64,000 nt of DNA from Ralstonia condita (GTDB lineage Bacteria; Pseudomonadota; Gammaproteobacteria; Burkholderiales; Burkholderiaceae). The stretch lies in NCBI RefSeq assembly GCF_958405655.1, contig NZ_CATYWO010000001.1, positions 1,178,001 to 1,242,000 on the forward strand, read 5' to 3'. Shown here one piece after another: positions 26,246 through 37,130 of the stretch. Every line of letters begins with the position of its first letter. Within the stretch, counting starts at the first letter, position 1. Below the pieces are notes generated by a model that made no database searches, was not told the DNA's origin, and saw only the letters and a list, made by a program, of their open reading frames with translations. Both the position numbers and the translations under genes were made by a program.

Positions 26246-27235
26246 ATGGCGAAATCCACCAGCAAGCGTACGGATGTGTCGAAAGGCGCATTTGCCGACG
26301 ATGCGACGGTCTCCGAGCGCATTGGGGCGGCCCTGGCCACGCTCACGCCGGCGCACCAGCGCATGGCGGAATACGTGCTGGCGAACCCGTTCCGCGCGGC
26401 CACCATGCGCATCGACGAGTTTGCCGCCGCGGTGGACATGTCGATTGCCACGGCCAATCGCTTTGCGCTGGCGCTGGGCTTTGATGGCTATCCGCAGTTC
26501 CGTGCCGGGCTGCTGCGCGGCTTCGAGGCGACGCTCGCGCCGGTGGAAAAACTGCGCCACGAGCTGGCACGCCCGGCCACCAGCGCGGAGATCTTCGCCG
26601 CCTCACTCAACGAAGATATCGCCAACCTCGACGCTACGCGCCGCATGCTCGACCCCGCAGCGTGTGAGCGCGCGGTCGATGCCATCTTGGGCGCGCAACG
26701 CATCTACGTGATGGGCTTTGGGGCGAGCGGTTACCTGGCGGGCCTGCTGCGCCACGGTCTGGACCTGTACTGCGACACGGTGATCTCCGTCTCGCAGCCC
26801 GGCGGCGCCTCCGATGCCGCGCGCCACCTGCGCAAGATCGGCGCGAAGGATCTGCTGATCGCCATCGCATTCCCGCGCTATGCGGCCGACACCATCACCC
26901 TGTGCAAGCAAGCCGGCGAGCAGGGCTGCCAGGTGCTGGCGTTGACCGACAGCCCGACTTCGCCGCTTGCTCCGCTGGCTGACATTGCGCTGTACGCGCG
27001 CACGGAGCGGCAGTTCTCCGCCACGTCCGACACGGCTGCGGTGGCGCTGTTCGAGGCGCTCTGCGGCGCGGTTGCGCATCGCTCTGCGCATTCGCTGGAA
27101 TCGGCCGAGCGACTCACTGAATTCGTGCTGCCGTGGCTGCATACCGCCCCAGCGCACCGCGCCAACGATGCCGCAGGCACCCCCGGCACACCGACGACCA
27201 CCCGACGCGGCCGCAAACGCACCGCTGAAAACTGA
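26246..27235 (+). CDS. RpiR/MurR-family transcriptional regulator with SIS domain
   Basis: The 329-residue protein has an N-terminal RpiR helix-turn-helix domain (about 20-95, including AAAVDMSIATANRFALALGF) and a C-terminal SIS domain (about 125-260, starting at RIYVMGFGASGYLAGLL). RpiR regulators usually sense phosphosugars, MurR senses MurNAc-6-phosphate. It is the first gene of the peptide-uptake cluster, 17 bases before the isoaspartyl peptidase gene, and a perfect inverted repeat lies upstream. It probably controls the cluster. The C-terminal tail is threonine/proline/arginine-rich and probably disordered. Confidence 0.9.
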   Translation: MAKSTSKRTDVSKGAFADDATVSERIGAALATLTPAHQRMAEYVLANPFRAATMRIDEFAAAVDMSIATANRFALALGFDGYPQFRAGLLRGFEATLAPVEKLRHELARPATSAEIFAASLNEDIANLDATRRMLDPAACERAVDAILGAQRIYVMGFGASGYLAGLLRHGLDLYCDTVISVSQPGGASDAARHLRKIGAKDLLIAIAFPRYAADTITLCKQAGEQGCQVLALTDSPTSPLAPLADIALYARTERQFSATSDTAAVALFEALCGAVAHRSAHSLESAERLTEFVLPWLHTAPAHRANDAAGTPGTPTTTRRGRKRTAEN

Positions 27236-27252
27236 TTGACATCGAGCCACGC

Positions 27253-28215
27253 ATGACTACGCCCATCCTCGCCATCCACGGCGGCGCCGGCACCATTACC
27301 CGCACGGCCATGAGTGCCGACAAGGAAGCCGCTTACCAACAAGCGCTCCATGACATCCTGGCCGCTGGGCAGCGCATTCTCATGGACGGCGGCAGCGCGC
27401 TGGATGCCGTGACCGAAGCGGTGCGCCTGCTCGAAGAGTGCCCGCTGTTCAACGCCGGCAAGGGCGCGGTGCTCACCAGCGCCGGCACGTACGAACTCGA
27501 TGCGTCGATCATGGATGGCGCCACGCTGGCTGCCGGCGCGGTCACCTGCGTCAAGCGCCTGCGCAACCCGATCCTCGCCGCTCGCGCCGTGATGGAGCGC
27601 AGCGAACACGTGTTGTTCACCTCCGAAGGCGCCGAGGCCTTCGCACAGGCGCAGGGCCTGGAGTTTGTCGAGTCCGACTACTACCACACCGAAGCGCGCT
27701 ACGCCCAATGGCAGCGCGCCCGCCAGCAGGACGGCATGGCGCTGCTCGATCACGATGCCGCGTCGCTCGTGGCCAAGGAAGCCGCACCCATCGACCCGGA
27801 CAGCAAGTTCGGCACCGTGGGCGCCGTGGCATGCGACGCGCAAGGGCGCCTGGCGGCCGCCACCTCCACGGGCGGCGTCACCAACAAGAAGGTCGGCCGC
27901 GTGGGCGATACGCCCATCGTTGGCGCGGGCTGCTTTGCCAACAACGTGGCGGCGGTGTCGTGCACGGGCACGGGCGAGATGTTCATGCGCGCCGTAGCTG
28001 CCTACGACGTTGCCGCGCAGATGGAATACGCCGGCAAGTCATTGGCCGATGCAACCGACGACGTGGTCATGCGCAAGCTGATGGCCATCAATGGCCGCGG
28101 TGGCCTGATCGCCGTGGATGCGCAGGGCAACGTCGCGTTGCCGTTCAACACCGAAGGGATGTACCGCGGGTTCGCACGCGGCGCGCAGGTGCCCGTTGTG
28201 TCGATCTATCGGTAA
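27253..28215 (+). CDS. iaaA: Isoaspartyl peptidase / L-asparaginase (Ntn hydrolase)
   Basis: The 320-residue precursor cleaves beta-aspartyl (isoaspartyl) dipeptides and asparagine. It is an Ntn hydrolase that self-cleaves before a threonine: the FGTVGAVACD motif places this at Gly187-Thr188, splitting the protein into an alpha and a beta subunit. TSTGGVTNKKVGRVGDTPI and GTGEMFMR complete the active site. E. coli IaaA is encoded upstream of the gsiABCD importer, and the same order is seen here, which supports both identities. Confidence 0.95.
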   Translation: MTTPILAIHGGAGTITRTAMSADKEAAYQQALHDILAAGQRILMDGGSALDAVTEAVRLLEECPLFNAGKGAVLTSAGTYELDASIMDGATLAAGAVTCVKRLRNPILAARAVMERSEHVLFTSEGAEAFAQAQGLEFVESDYYHTEARYAQWQRARQQDGMALLDHDAASLVAKEAAPIDPDSKFGTVGAVACDAQGRLAAATSTGGVTNKKVGRVGDTPIVGAGCFANNVAAVSCTGTGEMFMRAVAAYDVAAQMEYAGKSLADATDDVVMRKLMAINGRGGLIAVDAQGNVALPFNTEGMYRGFARGAQVPVVSIYR

Positions 28216-28254
28216 GAAGCCGAACCCGCCAAGCCGGACAGCAGGAGATTTGTC

Positions 28255-30144
<1,890 letters not shown>

Positions 30145-30181
30145 ATGCAGTGAGACGTCATCTTTGATGAGGAGGAAGGAA

Positions 30182-31747
30182 ATGTTCAATCGCTTTGCCC
30201 ACCGAGTCGCATTCGGCCCGCGCGCAGCCATGGTTGCCAGCGGCCTGGCCCTGGCGGCATTCACCATGCCGGCCTTTGCCGCCAAGGACGCCGTGATGGC
30301 GGTCTACTCGACCTTCACCACGATGGACCCGTACGACGCCAACGACACGCTGTCGTTCAGCGCCGCCAAGTCGTTCTATCAAGGCCTGTTCGGCTTCGAC
30401 AAGGACATGAAGCTCGTCAACGTGCTGTGCGACAGCTACGACGTCAGCAAGGACGGCCTGGTCTACACGTTCAAGCTGCACAAGGGTGTGAAGTTCCACG
30501 ACGGCACCACGTTTGATGCCAACGCCGTCAAGGCCAACCTGGACCGCGTGACGGACCCGGCCAACAAGCTCAAGCGCTACACCTTGTTCAACCGTGTCGC
30601 CAAGACCGAAGTGGTGGACCCGTACACCGCGCGCGTGACGCTCAAGGAGCCGTTCTCGCCGTTCATCAACGTGCTGGCGCACCCGTCGGCCGCGATGATT
30701 TCGCCCACGGCACTCAAGAAGTACGGCAAGGACATTGCTTTCCACCCGGTCGGCACCGGCCCGTTCGAGTTTGTCGAGTGGAAGCAGACCGATGATCTGA
30801 AGGGCAAGAAATTCGCCGGCTACTGGAAGCACGGGCTGCCCAAGATCGACACCATCACGTGGAAGCCGGTGGTGGACAACAACACGCGCGCCACCGTCAT
30901 GCAGACGGGCGAGGCGGATTTCGCGTTCAGCATTCCGTTCGAGCAGGCGGCCGTTCTTAAGAACAGCCCGAAGGTGGACCTGATCGCCGCGCCTTCCATC
31001 ATCCAGCGTTACGTGTCGTTCAACACGCGCGTCAAGCCGTTCGACAATCCGAAGGTGCGTCAGGCCATCAACTACGCCATCAACAAGGATGCGCTGACCA
31101 AGGTGGCGTTCTCGGGTTATGCCGTGCCAGCCGACGGCGTGGTGCCGCAGGGCGTGGATTACGCGGTCAAGCTGGGCCCGTGGCCGTACAACCCGGCCAA
31201 GGCGAAAGAGCTGCTGAAGGAAGCGGGCTACCCGAACGGCTTCGAGACGCAACTGTGGTCGGCCTACAACCACACGACGGCGCAGAAGATCATCCAGTTC
31301 GTGCAGCAGCAACTGGCCCAGGTCGGCATCAAGGCTCAGGTGCAGGCGCTGGAAGCCGGCCAGCGCGTCGAGCGCGTGGAAAGCGTGCCCAAGCCGGAAG
31401 ACGCCGGCGTGCGCATGTACTACGCAGGCTGGTCGTCGTCGACGGGTGAATCGGATTGGGCACTCCGTCCGCTGCTGGCTTCGGAGTCGATGCCGCCCAA
31501 ATCGTTGAACACGGCGTACTACAAGAACGACCAGGTCGATGCCGACATTGCCGGCGCACTGCGCACCACCGATCGTGCCGAGAAGTCGAAGTTCTACACC
31601 GACGCCCAGAAGCGTATCTGGGAAGACGCGCCCTGGGCCTTCCTGGTGACCGAGAAGATCGTCTACGCGCGTTCGAAGCGCCTCTCGGGTGCCTACCTGG
31701 CACCGGACGGCTCGTTCAGCTTCGACGACATCGACATCAAGCAGTAA
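30182..31747 (+). CDS. gsiB: Periplasmic peptide-binding protein GsiB
   Basis: The 521-residue solute-binding protein belongs to family 5 (DppA/OppA/GsiB). It has a basic signal peptide (residues 1 to about 35, cleavage near AFA-AKD) and the family segment GLVYTFKLHKGVKFHDGT. The start at 30182 is set by the strong GGAGGAAGG Shine-Dalgarno. It captures peptides in the periplasm for the GsiCD permease. The name follows gene order beside iaaA; other short peptides could be the true ligands. Confidence 0.92.
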   Translation: MFNRFAHRVAFGPRAAMVASGLALAAFTMPAFAAKDAVMAVYSTFTTMDPYDANDTLSFSAAKSFYQGLFGFDKDMKLVNVLCDSYDVSKDGLVYTFKLHKGVKFHDGTTFDANAVKANLDRVTDPANKLKRYTLFNRVAKTEVVDPYTARVTLKEPFSPFINVLAHPSAAMISPTALKKYGKDIAFHPVGTGPFEFVEWKQTDDLKGKKFAGYWKHGLPKIDTITWKPVVDNNTRATVMQTGEADFAFSIPFEQAAVLKNSPKVDLIAAPSIIQRYVSFNTRVKPFDNPKVRQAINYAINKDALTKVAFSGYAVPADGVVPQGVDYAVKLGPWPYNPAKAKELLKEAGYPNGFETQLWSAYNHTTAQKIIQFVQQQLAQVGIKAQVQALEAGQRVERVESVPKPEDAGVRMYYAGWSSSTGESDWALRPLLASESMPPKSLNTAYYKNDQVDADIAGALRTTDRAEKSKFYTDAQKRIWEDAPWAFLVTEKIVYARSKRLSGAYLAPDGSFSFDDIDIKQ

Positions 31748-31817
31748 GTCTCATTGCCGTACCGGCCCGCGCAGCCGTTGCGCGGGCCGTTGAATTGCCG
31801 CCTGCGGTGGATTTGCC

Positions 31818-32741
31818 ATGCTGAACTACTTCATTAAACGTGTGCTGGGCGTGATCCCGACACTGCTGATCGTGGCAGTGCTGGTGTTCCTGTTCGTGCA
31901 CCTGCTGCCGGGTGATCCGGCCCGGCTCGCGGCCGGCCCCGAGGCCGATGACGTGACCGTTGGCTTGGTGCGCAAAGACCTGGGCCTGGACAAGCCGATG
32001 CACGAGCAGTTCGTGCGCTTCTTCGCCAACGCCGTGCGCGGCGAGTTCGGCAACTCGATCCGTACCAAGCGTCCGGTGAGCGAAGAGATCGGAGATCGCT
32101 TCATGCCGACGCTGAACCTGACGATTGCGAGCATGGTGTGGGCGGTGATCTTCGGGATGGCCATCGGCATTGCTTCGGCCGTGTGGCGCAACAAGTGGCC
32201 GGATCGCCTGGGCATGACGCTGGCTGTGTCGGGGATTTCGTTTCCGGCTTTCGCGCTGGGCATGCTGCTGATGGAAGTGTTCTCGGTGCAGCTCGGTTGG
32301 CTGCCGTCCATCGGCGCCGAGAGCTGGAAACACTACATCCTGCCTTCGCTCACGCTGGGTGCTGCGGTGGCTGCCGTGATGGCGCGCTTCACTCGCGCTT
32401 CGTTTGTCGAAGTGCTGCAGGAAGATTTTGTGCGCACCGCCCGGGCCAAGGGCGTGCGCGAAACGGTGGTCGTCATCAAGCATTGCCTGCGCAACGCGAT
32501 GATTCCCGTGGTGACCATGATGGGGCTGCAGTTCGGCTTCCTGCTGGGCGGCTCGATCGTGGTGGAGAAGGTGTTCAACTGGCCGGGCCTCGGTCGGCTG
32601 CTGGTGGATTCAGTGGAGATGCGCGATTACCCCGTCATCCAGGCCGAGGTGCTCCTGTTCTCGCTGGAATTCATCCTGATCAACCTGGTGGTGGACGTGC
32701 TCTACACGATCATCAATCCGACCATCCGCTACAAGAAGTAA
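31818..32741 (+). CDS. gsiC: Peptide ABC transporter permease GsiC
   Basis: The 307-residue inner-membrane permease (DppB family) opens MLNYFIKRVLGVIPTLLIV and has the EAA coupling loop around FVRTARAKGVRETVVVIKHCLRNA. About six membrane segments are predicted, with a periplasmic loop after the first helix containing LLPGDPARL. It forms the import channel with GsiD, whose gene starts ten bases after its stop. Confidence 0.94.
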   Translation: MLNYFIKRVLGVIPTLLIVAVLVFLFVHLLPGDPARLAAGPEADDVTVGLVRKDLGLDKPMHEQFVRFFANAVRGEFGNSIRTKRPVSEEIGDRFMPTLNLTIASMVWAVIFGMAIGIASAVWRNKWPDRLGMTLAVSGISFPAFALGMLLMEVFSVQLGWLPSIGAESWKHYILPSLTLGAAVAAVMARFTRASFVEVLQEDFVRTARAKGVRETVVVIKHCLRNAMIPVVTMMGLQFGFLLGGSIVVEKVFNWPGLGRLLVDSVEMRDYPVIQAEVLLFSLEFILINLVVDVLYTIINPTIRYKK

Positions 32742-32751
32742 GGAGACCGCC

Positions 32752-33651
32752 ATGACACAGGCAACAAGCGTGGCGGTCGCGCCGAAAACCGCTGCAGAGC
32801 CCGTCCGCACGCCGTGGAGCGAGTTCTGGCGCAAGTTCCGCAAGCAGCATCTGGCGATGGGCGCCGGTGTGTTCGTGATCGCGCTGGTATTGATCGCCAT
32901 CCTCGCGCCGCACATCGTGCCGTTCGATCCGGAAAACTATTTCGACTACGACGCGCTCAACGCGGGGCCGTCGGCGCAGCACTGGTTCGGCGTCGATTCG
33001 CTGGGCCGCGACATCTTCAGCCGCATCCTGATGGGCACGCGCATCTCGCTGGAAGCGGGCTTCGTGTCGGTCATCATCGGCGCCATCGTGGGCACCGTGC
33101 TCGGCCTGCTCGCCGGTTACTACGAAGGCTGGTGGGACCGCATCGTCATGCGCATCTCCGACGTGCTGTTCGCCTTCCCGGGCATCCTGCTGGCGATCGG
33201 CATTGTGGCTATCCTGGGCAACGGCATGATGAACGTCGTTTTTGCCGTGGCGGTGTTCAGCATCCCGGCATTTGCGCGGCTGGTGCGCGGCAACACGCTC
33301 ATGCTCAAGCACCTGACGTATGTGGAAGCTGCACGCAGCATCGGCGCGTCGGACTGGACCATCATCATGCGGCACATCCTGCCGGGCACGATTTCGTCCA
33401 TCGTCGTGTACTTCTCGATGCGGATCGGCACCTCGATCATCACCGCCGCCAGCCTCTCGTTCCTGGGCCTGGGCGCACAACCGCCCACGCCGGAGTGGGG
33501 CGCGATGCTCAACGAGGCACGCGCCGACATGGTGACGGCACCGCACGTGGCCATCTTCCCGAGTTTGGCGATCTTCCTGACCGTGCTGGCATTCAACCTG
33601 CTGGGCGACGGACTGCGCGACGCGCTGGATCCGAAGATCGACCGTCGCTGA
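32752..33651 (+). CDS. gsiD: Peptide ABC transporter permease GsiD
   Basis: The 299-residue permease (DppC family) has the N-terminal membrane-entry segment common to these subunits, the conserved FGVDSLGRDIFSRILMGTRISL, and the EAA loop YVEAARSIGASDWTIIMRHILPG. It pairs with GsiC. The SD-bearing leader (AAGGAGACC) lies between the two permease genes. The next peptidase gene begins one base after its stop, showing tight coupling. Confidence 0.94.
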   Translation: MTQATSVAVAPKTAAEPVRTPWSEFWRKFRKQHLAMGAGVFVIALVLIAILAPHIVPFDPENYFDYDALNAGPSAQHWFGVDSLGRDIFSRILMGTRISLEAGFVSVIIGAIVGTVLGLLAGYYEGWWDRIVMRISDVLFAFPGILLAIGIVAILGNGMMNVVFAVAVFSIPAFARLVRGNTLMLKHLTYVEAARSIGASDWTIIMRHILPGTISSIVVYFSMRIGTSIITAASLSFLGLGAQPPTPEWGAMLNEARADMVTAPHVAIFPSLAIFLTVLAFNLLGDGLRDALDPKIDRR

Positions 33652-33652
33652 G

Positions 33653-34681
33653 ATGACGCACCTCACCATTCCACACATCGGCGTGCTGCCTGCCGGTGCG
33701 CGCAACAGCATCACCGACGTGGCGGGCGTCGGCGTCGGCCACGCCACGATTGCCGGCGGCGACATCCAGACCGGCGTGACCGTGGTGCGCCCGCATGCGG
33801 GTGACCCGTTCCTCGACAAGGTGCCCGCGGCCAGCGTGGTGCTCAACGGCTTCGGCAAGAGCATCGGCCTGGTGCAGGTGGATGAGCTGGGCGTGCTGGA
33901 AACGCCGATCGCGCTGACCAACACGTTCGCCGTGGGCGCTGTGGCGCAGGCGCAGATCCGCCAGGCCGTTGCAGCCAACCCGCAGATCGGTCGCACATGG
34001 TCGACTGTCAATCCGCTCGTCTTCGAATGCAATGACGGCTATCTGAACGACCTGCAGGCGTTTGCCGTGCAGGACGTGCACTACGACGCGGCCTACGCTG
34101 CGGCAGCCCAAACGTTCGAGCAGGGCGCGGTCGGGGCAGGGCGCGGGATGTCATCGTTCGGCGTGAAGGGCGGCATCGGTTCTGCGTCGCGCGTGGTCAC
34201 GCTTGCCGACGGCGCCCAACGCACGGTCGGCGCGCTGGTGCTGTCCAACTTTGGCGTGATGCAGAACCTGACACTTGCGGGACGCGGTGTGGGAGAGGCG
34301 CTGGCGAAAGGGCTGGCCGCCGTTGCCCCAGAGCCCGAGAAAGGCTCGATCATCATGCTGCTCGCCACCGATGCGCCGCTGGACGCCCGCCAGTTGCGCC
34401 GCCTCGCCTTGCGCGCGGGCGCAGGCCTGGCGCGTACCGGCTCCGTCTTCGGCCATGGCAGCGGCGATATCGCGCTGGCGTTCTCCACCGCCTACACCGT
34501 GCCGCACGAAGGCACACGCGCCATGCCGGCCGTCGCCATGACCCACGAATCGCACCTCGACCCGCTGTTCCAGGCCGCCGCCGACAGCGTCGAACAAGCC
34601 ATCGTGCACGCGCTGTTCCACGCGACCGCCGTCACCGGCCGAGACGGCAACACGCGCCGCGCCCTGACCGAATTGCTCTGA
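33653..34681 (+). CDS. DmpA-type P1-family aminopeptidase (S58)
   Basis: The 342-residue protein is a DmpA/BapA-type Ntn-like aminopeptidase. The opening NSITDVAGVGVGHATI, the segment TNTFAVGAVAQAQI, and the EKGSIIMLLATDAPLD motif are diagnostic; known relatives self-cleave before the serine of this motif, here predicted at Gly231-Ser232. Family members release N-terminal L- or D-residues or beta-amino acids from small peptides. No signal peptide is visible, so it acts on imported peptides in the cytoplasm. The ATG lies one base after the gsiD stop. Confidence 0.92.
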   Translation: MTHLTIPHIGVLPAGARNSITDVAGVGVGHATIAGGDIQTGVTVVRPHAGDPFLDKVPAASVVLNGFGKSIGLVQVDELGVLETPIALTNTFAVGAVAQAQIRQAVAANPQIGRTWSTVNPLVFECNDGYLNDLQAFAVQDVHYDAAYAAAAQTFEQGAVGAGRGMSSFGVKGGIGSASRVVTLADGAQRTVGALVLSNFGVMQNLTLAGRGVGEALAKGLAAVAPEPEKGSIIMLLATDAPLDARQLRRLALRAGAGLARTGSVFGHGSGDIALAFSTAYTVPHEGTRAMPAVAMTHESHLDPLFQAAADSVEQAIVHALFHATAVTGRDGNTRRALTELL

Positions 34682-34690
34682 CCTGACTCC

Positions 34691-35506
34691 ATGCGCATCC
34701 TGATTTCCGCCGACATTGAAGGCGTGGCCAACGTGTTCCACCCCGAGCAAACGCGTGCCGGTAACGCTGAGTACGAACGCGCCCGCCGCTGGATGACTGC
34801 AGAAGCCGACGCAGCTGTTCGCGGCGCCTTCGATGGTGGCGCCACTGACGTACTCGTCAACGATTCGCACGGCGGCTTCCGCAACCTCATCCCCGATTCC
34901 ATCGACCGCCGCGCACGCTTCGTTCTCGGCAAGCCGCGCTACCTCAGCATGATGGCCGGCGTGGACGGCTGCGACGCCGTCTGCATGATCGGCTACCACG
35001 CGCGCGCGGGCAGCCGCGGCGTGTTGGCACACACCATCAACAGCTTCGCGTTTGCGCGCGTCTGGTTCAACGAGCAGGAACTGGGCGAAGCCGGCCTCTA
35101 CGGCGCCCTAGCCGGCGAGCGCGGTGTGCCGGTGGCCGTTGCCAGCGGCGACGACGTGTTCATCAAGGAAACCAAGCCGCTGCTGCCGCACACCACGTTT
35201 GTCGAGACCAAGCAGGCCGAAGGCCAGAACGCCGGCACGTCGCTCTCGCCTGAGCAATCGTGCGACGCCATCTACGCGGCGGTGAAGGCAACGGTACAGC
35301 GCGGGCACTTCAGCATGCCGCTGCGCCTGCAGGCACCGATCGTGTGCCGGCTGCAAACGCAAACGCCCGCACAGGCCGACCTGTTCTGCCAATGGCCCGC
35401 CTTGGAACGCGTCGACGGCACGATGCTGCGCTTCGCGGCCGATTCGGTCGAGCACGCCGTGCGCATGCTCAACAGCCTCTCTGCCATGTCAGCGATGCTC
35501 CGCTGA
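34691..35506 (+). CDS. M55 family D-aminopeptidase (DppA-like)
   Basis: The 271-residue metallopeptidase has every zinc and catalytic position of the DppA family: Asp8 and Glu10 in SADIEGV, His60 in NDSHGG, His102 in GYHARAG, His113 in LAHT and Glu132 in ELGEAGL. Bacillus DppA forms a decamer that releases D-alanine from D-Ala peptides. It ends the cluster, nine bases after the P1 peptidase gene. With the importer it would process peptides containing D-residues, such as cell-wall fragments. Confidence 0.94.
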   Translation: MRILISADIEGVANVFHPEQTRAGNAEYERARRWMTAEADAAVRGAFDGGATDVLVNDSHGGFRNLIPDSIDRRARFVLGKPRYLSMMAGVDGCDAVCMIGYHARAGSRGVLAHTINSFAFARVWFNEQELGEAGLYGALAGERGVPVAVASGDDVFIKETKPLLPHTTFVETKQAEGQNAGTSLSPEQSCDAIYAAVKATVQRGHFSMPLRLQAPIVCRLQTQTPAQADLFCQWPALERVDGTMLRFAADSVEHAVRMLNSLSAMSAMLR

Positions 35507-35568
35507 GAAAGGTGTGGCGCAAGTCATGGCGCCATCCCACGCACTCAGACGGTTTGGCCGTTGATGCC

Positions 35569-35688
35569 CTAGATGGCGCCTTGAATTTTTGTAAGCGGGC
35601 GGAAAAAAGACGGGGAACTGTCTGAGCGCAGCGAGTTTTCCCCGTCTCCGCCCAGTTACATAAATTCAAGGGGAAGTCGCCATCTCGG
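35569..35688. repeat. Large imperfect palindrome (REP-like hairpin element)
   Basis: The element folds on itself in nested arms: AGATGGCG near 35571 pairs with CGCCATCT ending near 35686, TTGAATTT (35581-35588) with AAATTCAA (35662-35669), GGGCGGA with TCCGCCC, and GACGGGGAA with TTCCCCGTC. It lies between the end of the peptide operon and a lipoprotein gene. It has no coding frame of note and resembles dispersed palindromic intergenic elements of proteobacteria. It could also act as a bidirectional terminator. Confidence 0.7.
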
Positions 35689-35706
35689 GCGCGCCTTTCT
35701 TTGCTT

Positions 35707-35732
35707 ACTTTCTTTGGCAAGACAAAGAAAGT
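35707..35732. repeat. Perfect stem-loop next to the palindrome
   Basis: ACTTTCTTTG (35707-35716) is perfectly inverted as CAAAGAAAGT (35723-35732), with loop GCAAGA. A similar CTTTCTTTG-containing hairpin recurs in intergenic regions of many proteobacteria, so this is probably part of the same mobile or dispersed element. The rest of the interval to 35823 holds only the leader and Shine-Dalgarno (GAAGGAG) of the lipoprotein gene. Confidence 0.7.
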
Positions 35733-35823
35733 GAGTCGCCCCCGGCAGGGGACGAAACAGGGATAGACCAAAAACGCACATCGCAGCGTAAACTTCAGGA
35801 CACCCAACCCCGAAGGAGCCCCC

Positions 35824-36183
35824 ATGACCCGCGCACTCACACTCGGCATGCTGCTGTGTGCGCTAGCACTAACGGCCTGCGACCGCCGCCCGTCCCCGGC
35901 CAATCCGCCCACGCCGCAGACGTCGAAGGCCGAAAAGGCCGCAGCCGCCCTGGCCAAGGCGGCTGCCGAGTTCAAATGCCCATCCCCATCCGGCCGCTTC
36001 CTCGTCGACGATGGCACCAACCGCGGCCCCAACCAGCCCGTGCGGACCAACTGCACAACCGCCTACGCCACCTGCGACGCGCAGTCGCACGCTGCCTTCG
36101 ACCACTGCCCGAGCGGCCAGGTGTTCGACAAGCGCTTTTCCATGTGCGTCGTGAAGGACGCGTGCGACGAGATGGTGTCGTGA
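35824..36183 (+). CDS. Small lipoprotein with six-cysteine, peritrophin-A-like domain
   Basis: The 119-residue protein has a lipoprotein signal peptide ending in LTAC (lipid-modified Cys19), an alanine/lysine linker (about 30-50), then a domain with six cysteines at 52, 77, 84, 95, 108 and 114. The spacing (24, 6, 10, 12 and 5 residues) fits the CBM14/peritrophin-A pattern except for a longer first gap, and the aromatic/glycine signature FDHCPSGQVFDKRF also fits. CBM14 domains bind chitin; binding of chitin or peptidoglycan here is inference. A Shine-Dalgarno GAAGGAG precedes the ATG. Confidence 0.75.
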   Translation: MTRALTLGMLLCALALTACDRRPSPANPPTPQTSKAEKAAAALAKAAAEFKCPSPSGRFLVDDGTNRGPNQPVRTNCTTAYATCDAQSHAAFDHCPSGQVFDKRFSMCVVKDACDEMVS

Positions 36184-36211
36184 CGCCCATCGGGATGGGC
36201 GTCTGACGGCG

Positions 36212-37114
36212 TCAAAGCGCCTCGCGCGTGACCAGGAATACTTGGTCTTCGCCTGCGCTGGTCGGCAGCCAGACCATGTCAAGGTCGGGGAACGCCGCTT
36301 CAACGTTTTCGCGCTCGTTGCCGATCTCGACAACTAGCACGCCGTGCGGCTTCAGATGGCGTGGCGCATCGGCCAGAATGCGACGCACGATATCCATACC
36401 GTCGGTGCCGCCGGCCAGGGCCATGCGTGGCTCGGCGCGGTATTCGGGTGGCAGCGCCTGCATCGACGCCTCGTTCACGTACGGCGGGTTCGTCAGGATC
36501 ACGTCGTAATGCACGCCCGGCGGCAGCGGCGCATACAGGTCGCCTTCGTGCAGGCGGATGCGCTCTTCCAGGTGGTAATCGGCGACGTTGCGATTGGCCA
36601 CAACCAGTGCGTCCGGCGACAGGTCCACCGCGTCGATGGTCGCATTGGGCCATTGCAGCGCCGCCAGGATCGACAGGCAGCCCGAGCCGGTGCACAGCTC
36701 CAGCACGTCGGTCGGGCCGTCCTCCTGGTCAATCCACGGTTCCAGCCCGTCTTCGAGCAATTCTCCGATGAAGCTGCGCGGCACGATCACGCGCTCGTCC
36801 ACGTAGAAGCGCATGCCGTGCATGAACGCCTCGCGCGTGATGTACGCGGCGGGCACGCGGTCGACGGCACGGCGCTCGATCACCTTCAGCACGGCGGCCA
36901 CTTCTTCGGGCAGCAGGCGCGCGTCCATGAACGGCTCCAGCGTGTCGATCGGCAGGTGCAGCGTGTGCAGGATCAGGTAAGCGGCTTCGTCGTAGGCGTT
37001 TTCGCTGCCATGGCCGAAAACAAGGCCGGCGGCGGTGAAGCGCGAAACGGCGTAGCGCAGCAGATCGCGGACGGTGGTGAACGGGTGGGAGGCGGGGAGG
37101 GTAGGCGTGGTCAT
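36212..37114 (-). CDS. prmB: Ribosomal protein L3 N5-glutamine methyltransferase PrmB
   Basis: The 300-residue SAM-dependent methyltransferase has the NPPYV motif of the glutamine-N5 group, the SAM loop VLELCTGSGCLSI, and the family segment EPRMALAGGTDGMDI. PrmB methylates a glutamine of ribosomal protein L3 and is distinguished from PrmC by the long N-terminal domain. I chose the start at 37114; the frame runs to 37192 with no similarity and no better Shine-Dalgarno. Confidence 0.9.
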   Translation of the reverse strand: MTTPTLPASHPFTTVRDLLRYAVSRFTAAGLVFGHGSENAYDEAAYLILHTLHLPIDTLEPFMDARLLPEEVAAVLKVIERRAVDRVPAAYITREAFMHGMRFYVDERVIVPRSFIGELLEDGLEPWIDQEDGPTDVLELCTGSGCLSILAALQWPNATIDAVDLSPDALVVANRNVADYHLEERIRLHEGDLYAPLPPGVHYDVILTNPPYVNEASMQALPPEYRAEPRMALAGGTDGMDIVRRILADAPRHLKPHGVLVVEIGNERENVEAAFPDLDMVWLPTSAGEDQVFLVTREAL

Positions 37115-37130
37115 GGTTGACGGGTATGGC

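Noticed and set aside
35507..35823. Prophage or insertion-sequence remnant
   Set aside because: No transposase or integrase frame and no terminal repeat with target duplication is visible; only palindromic elements are present.
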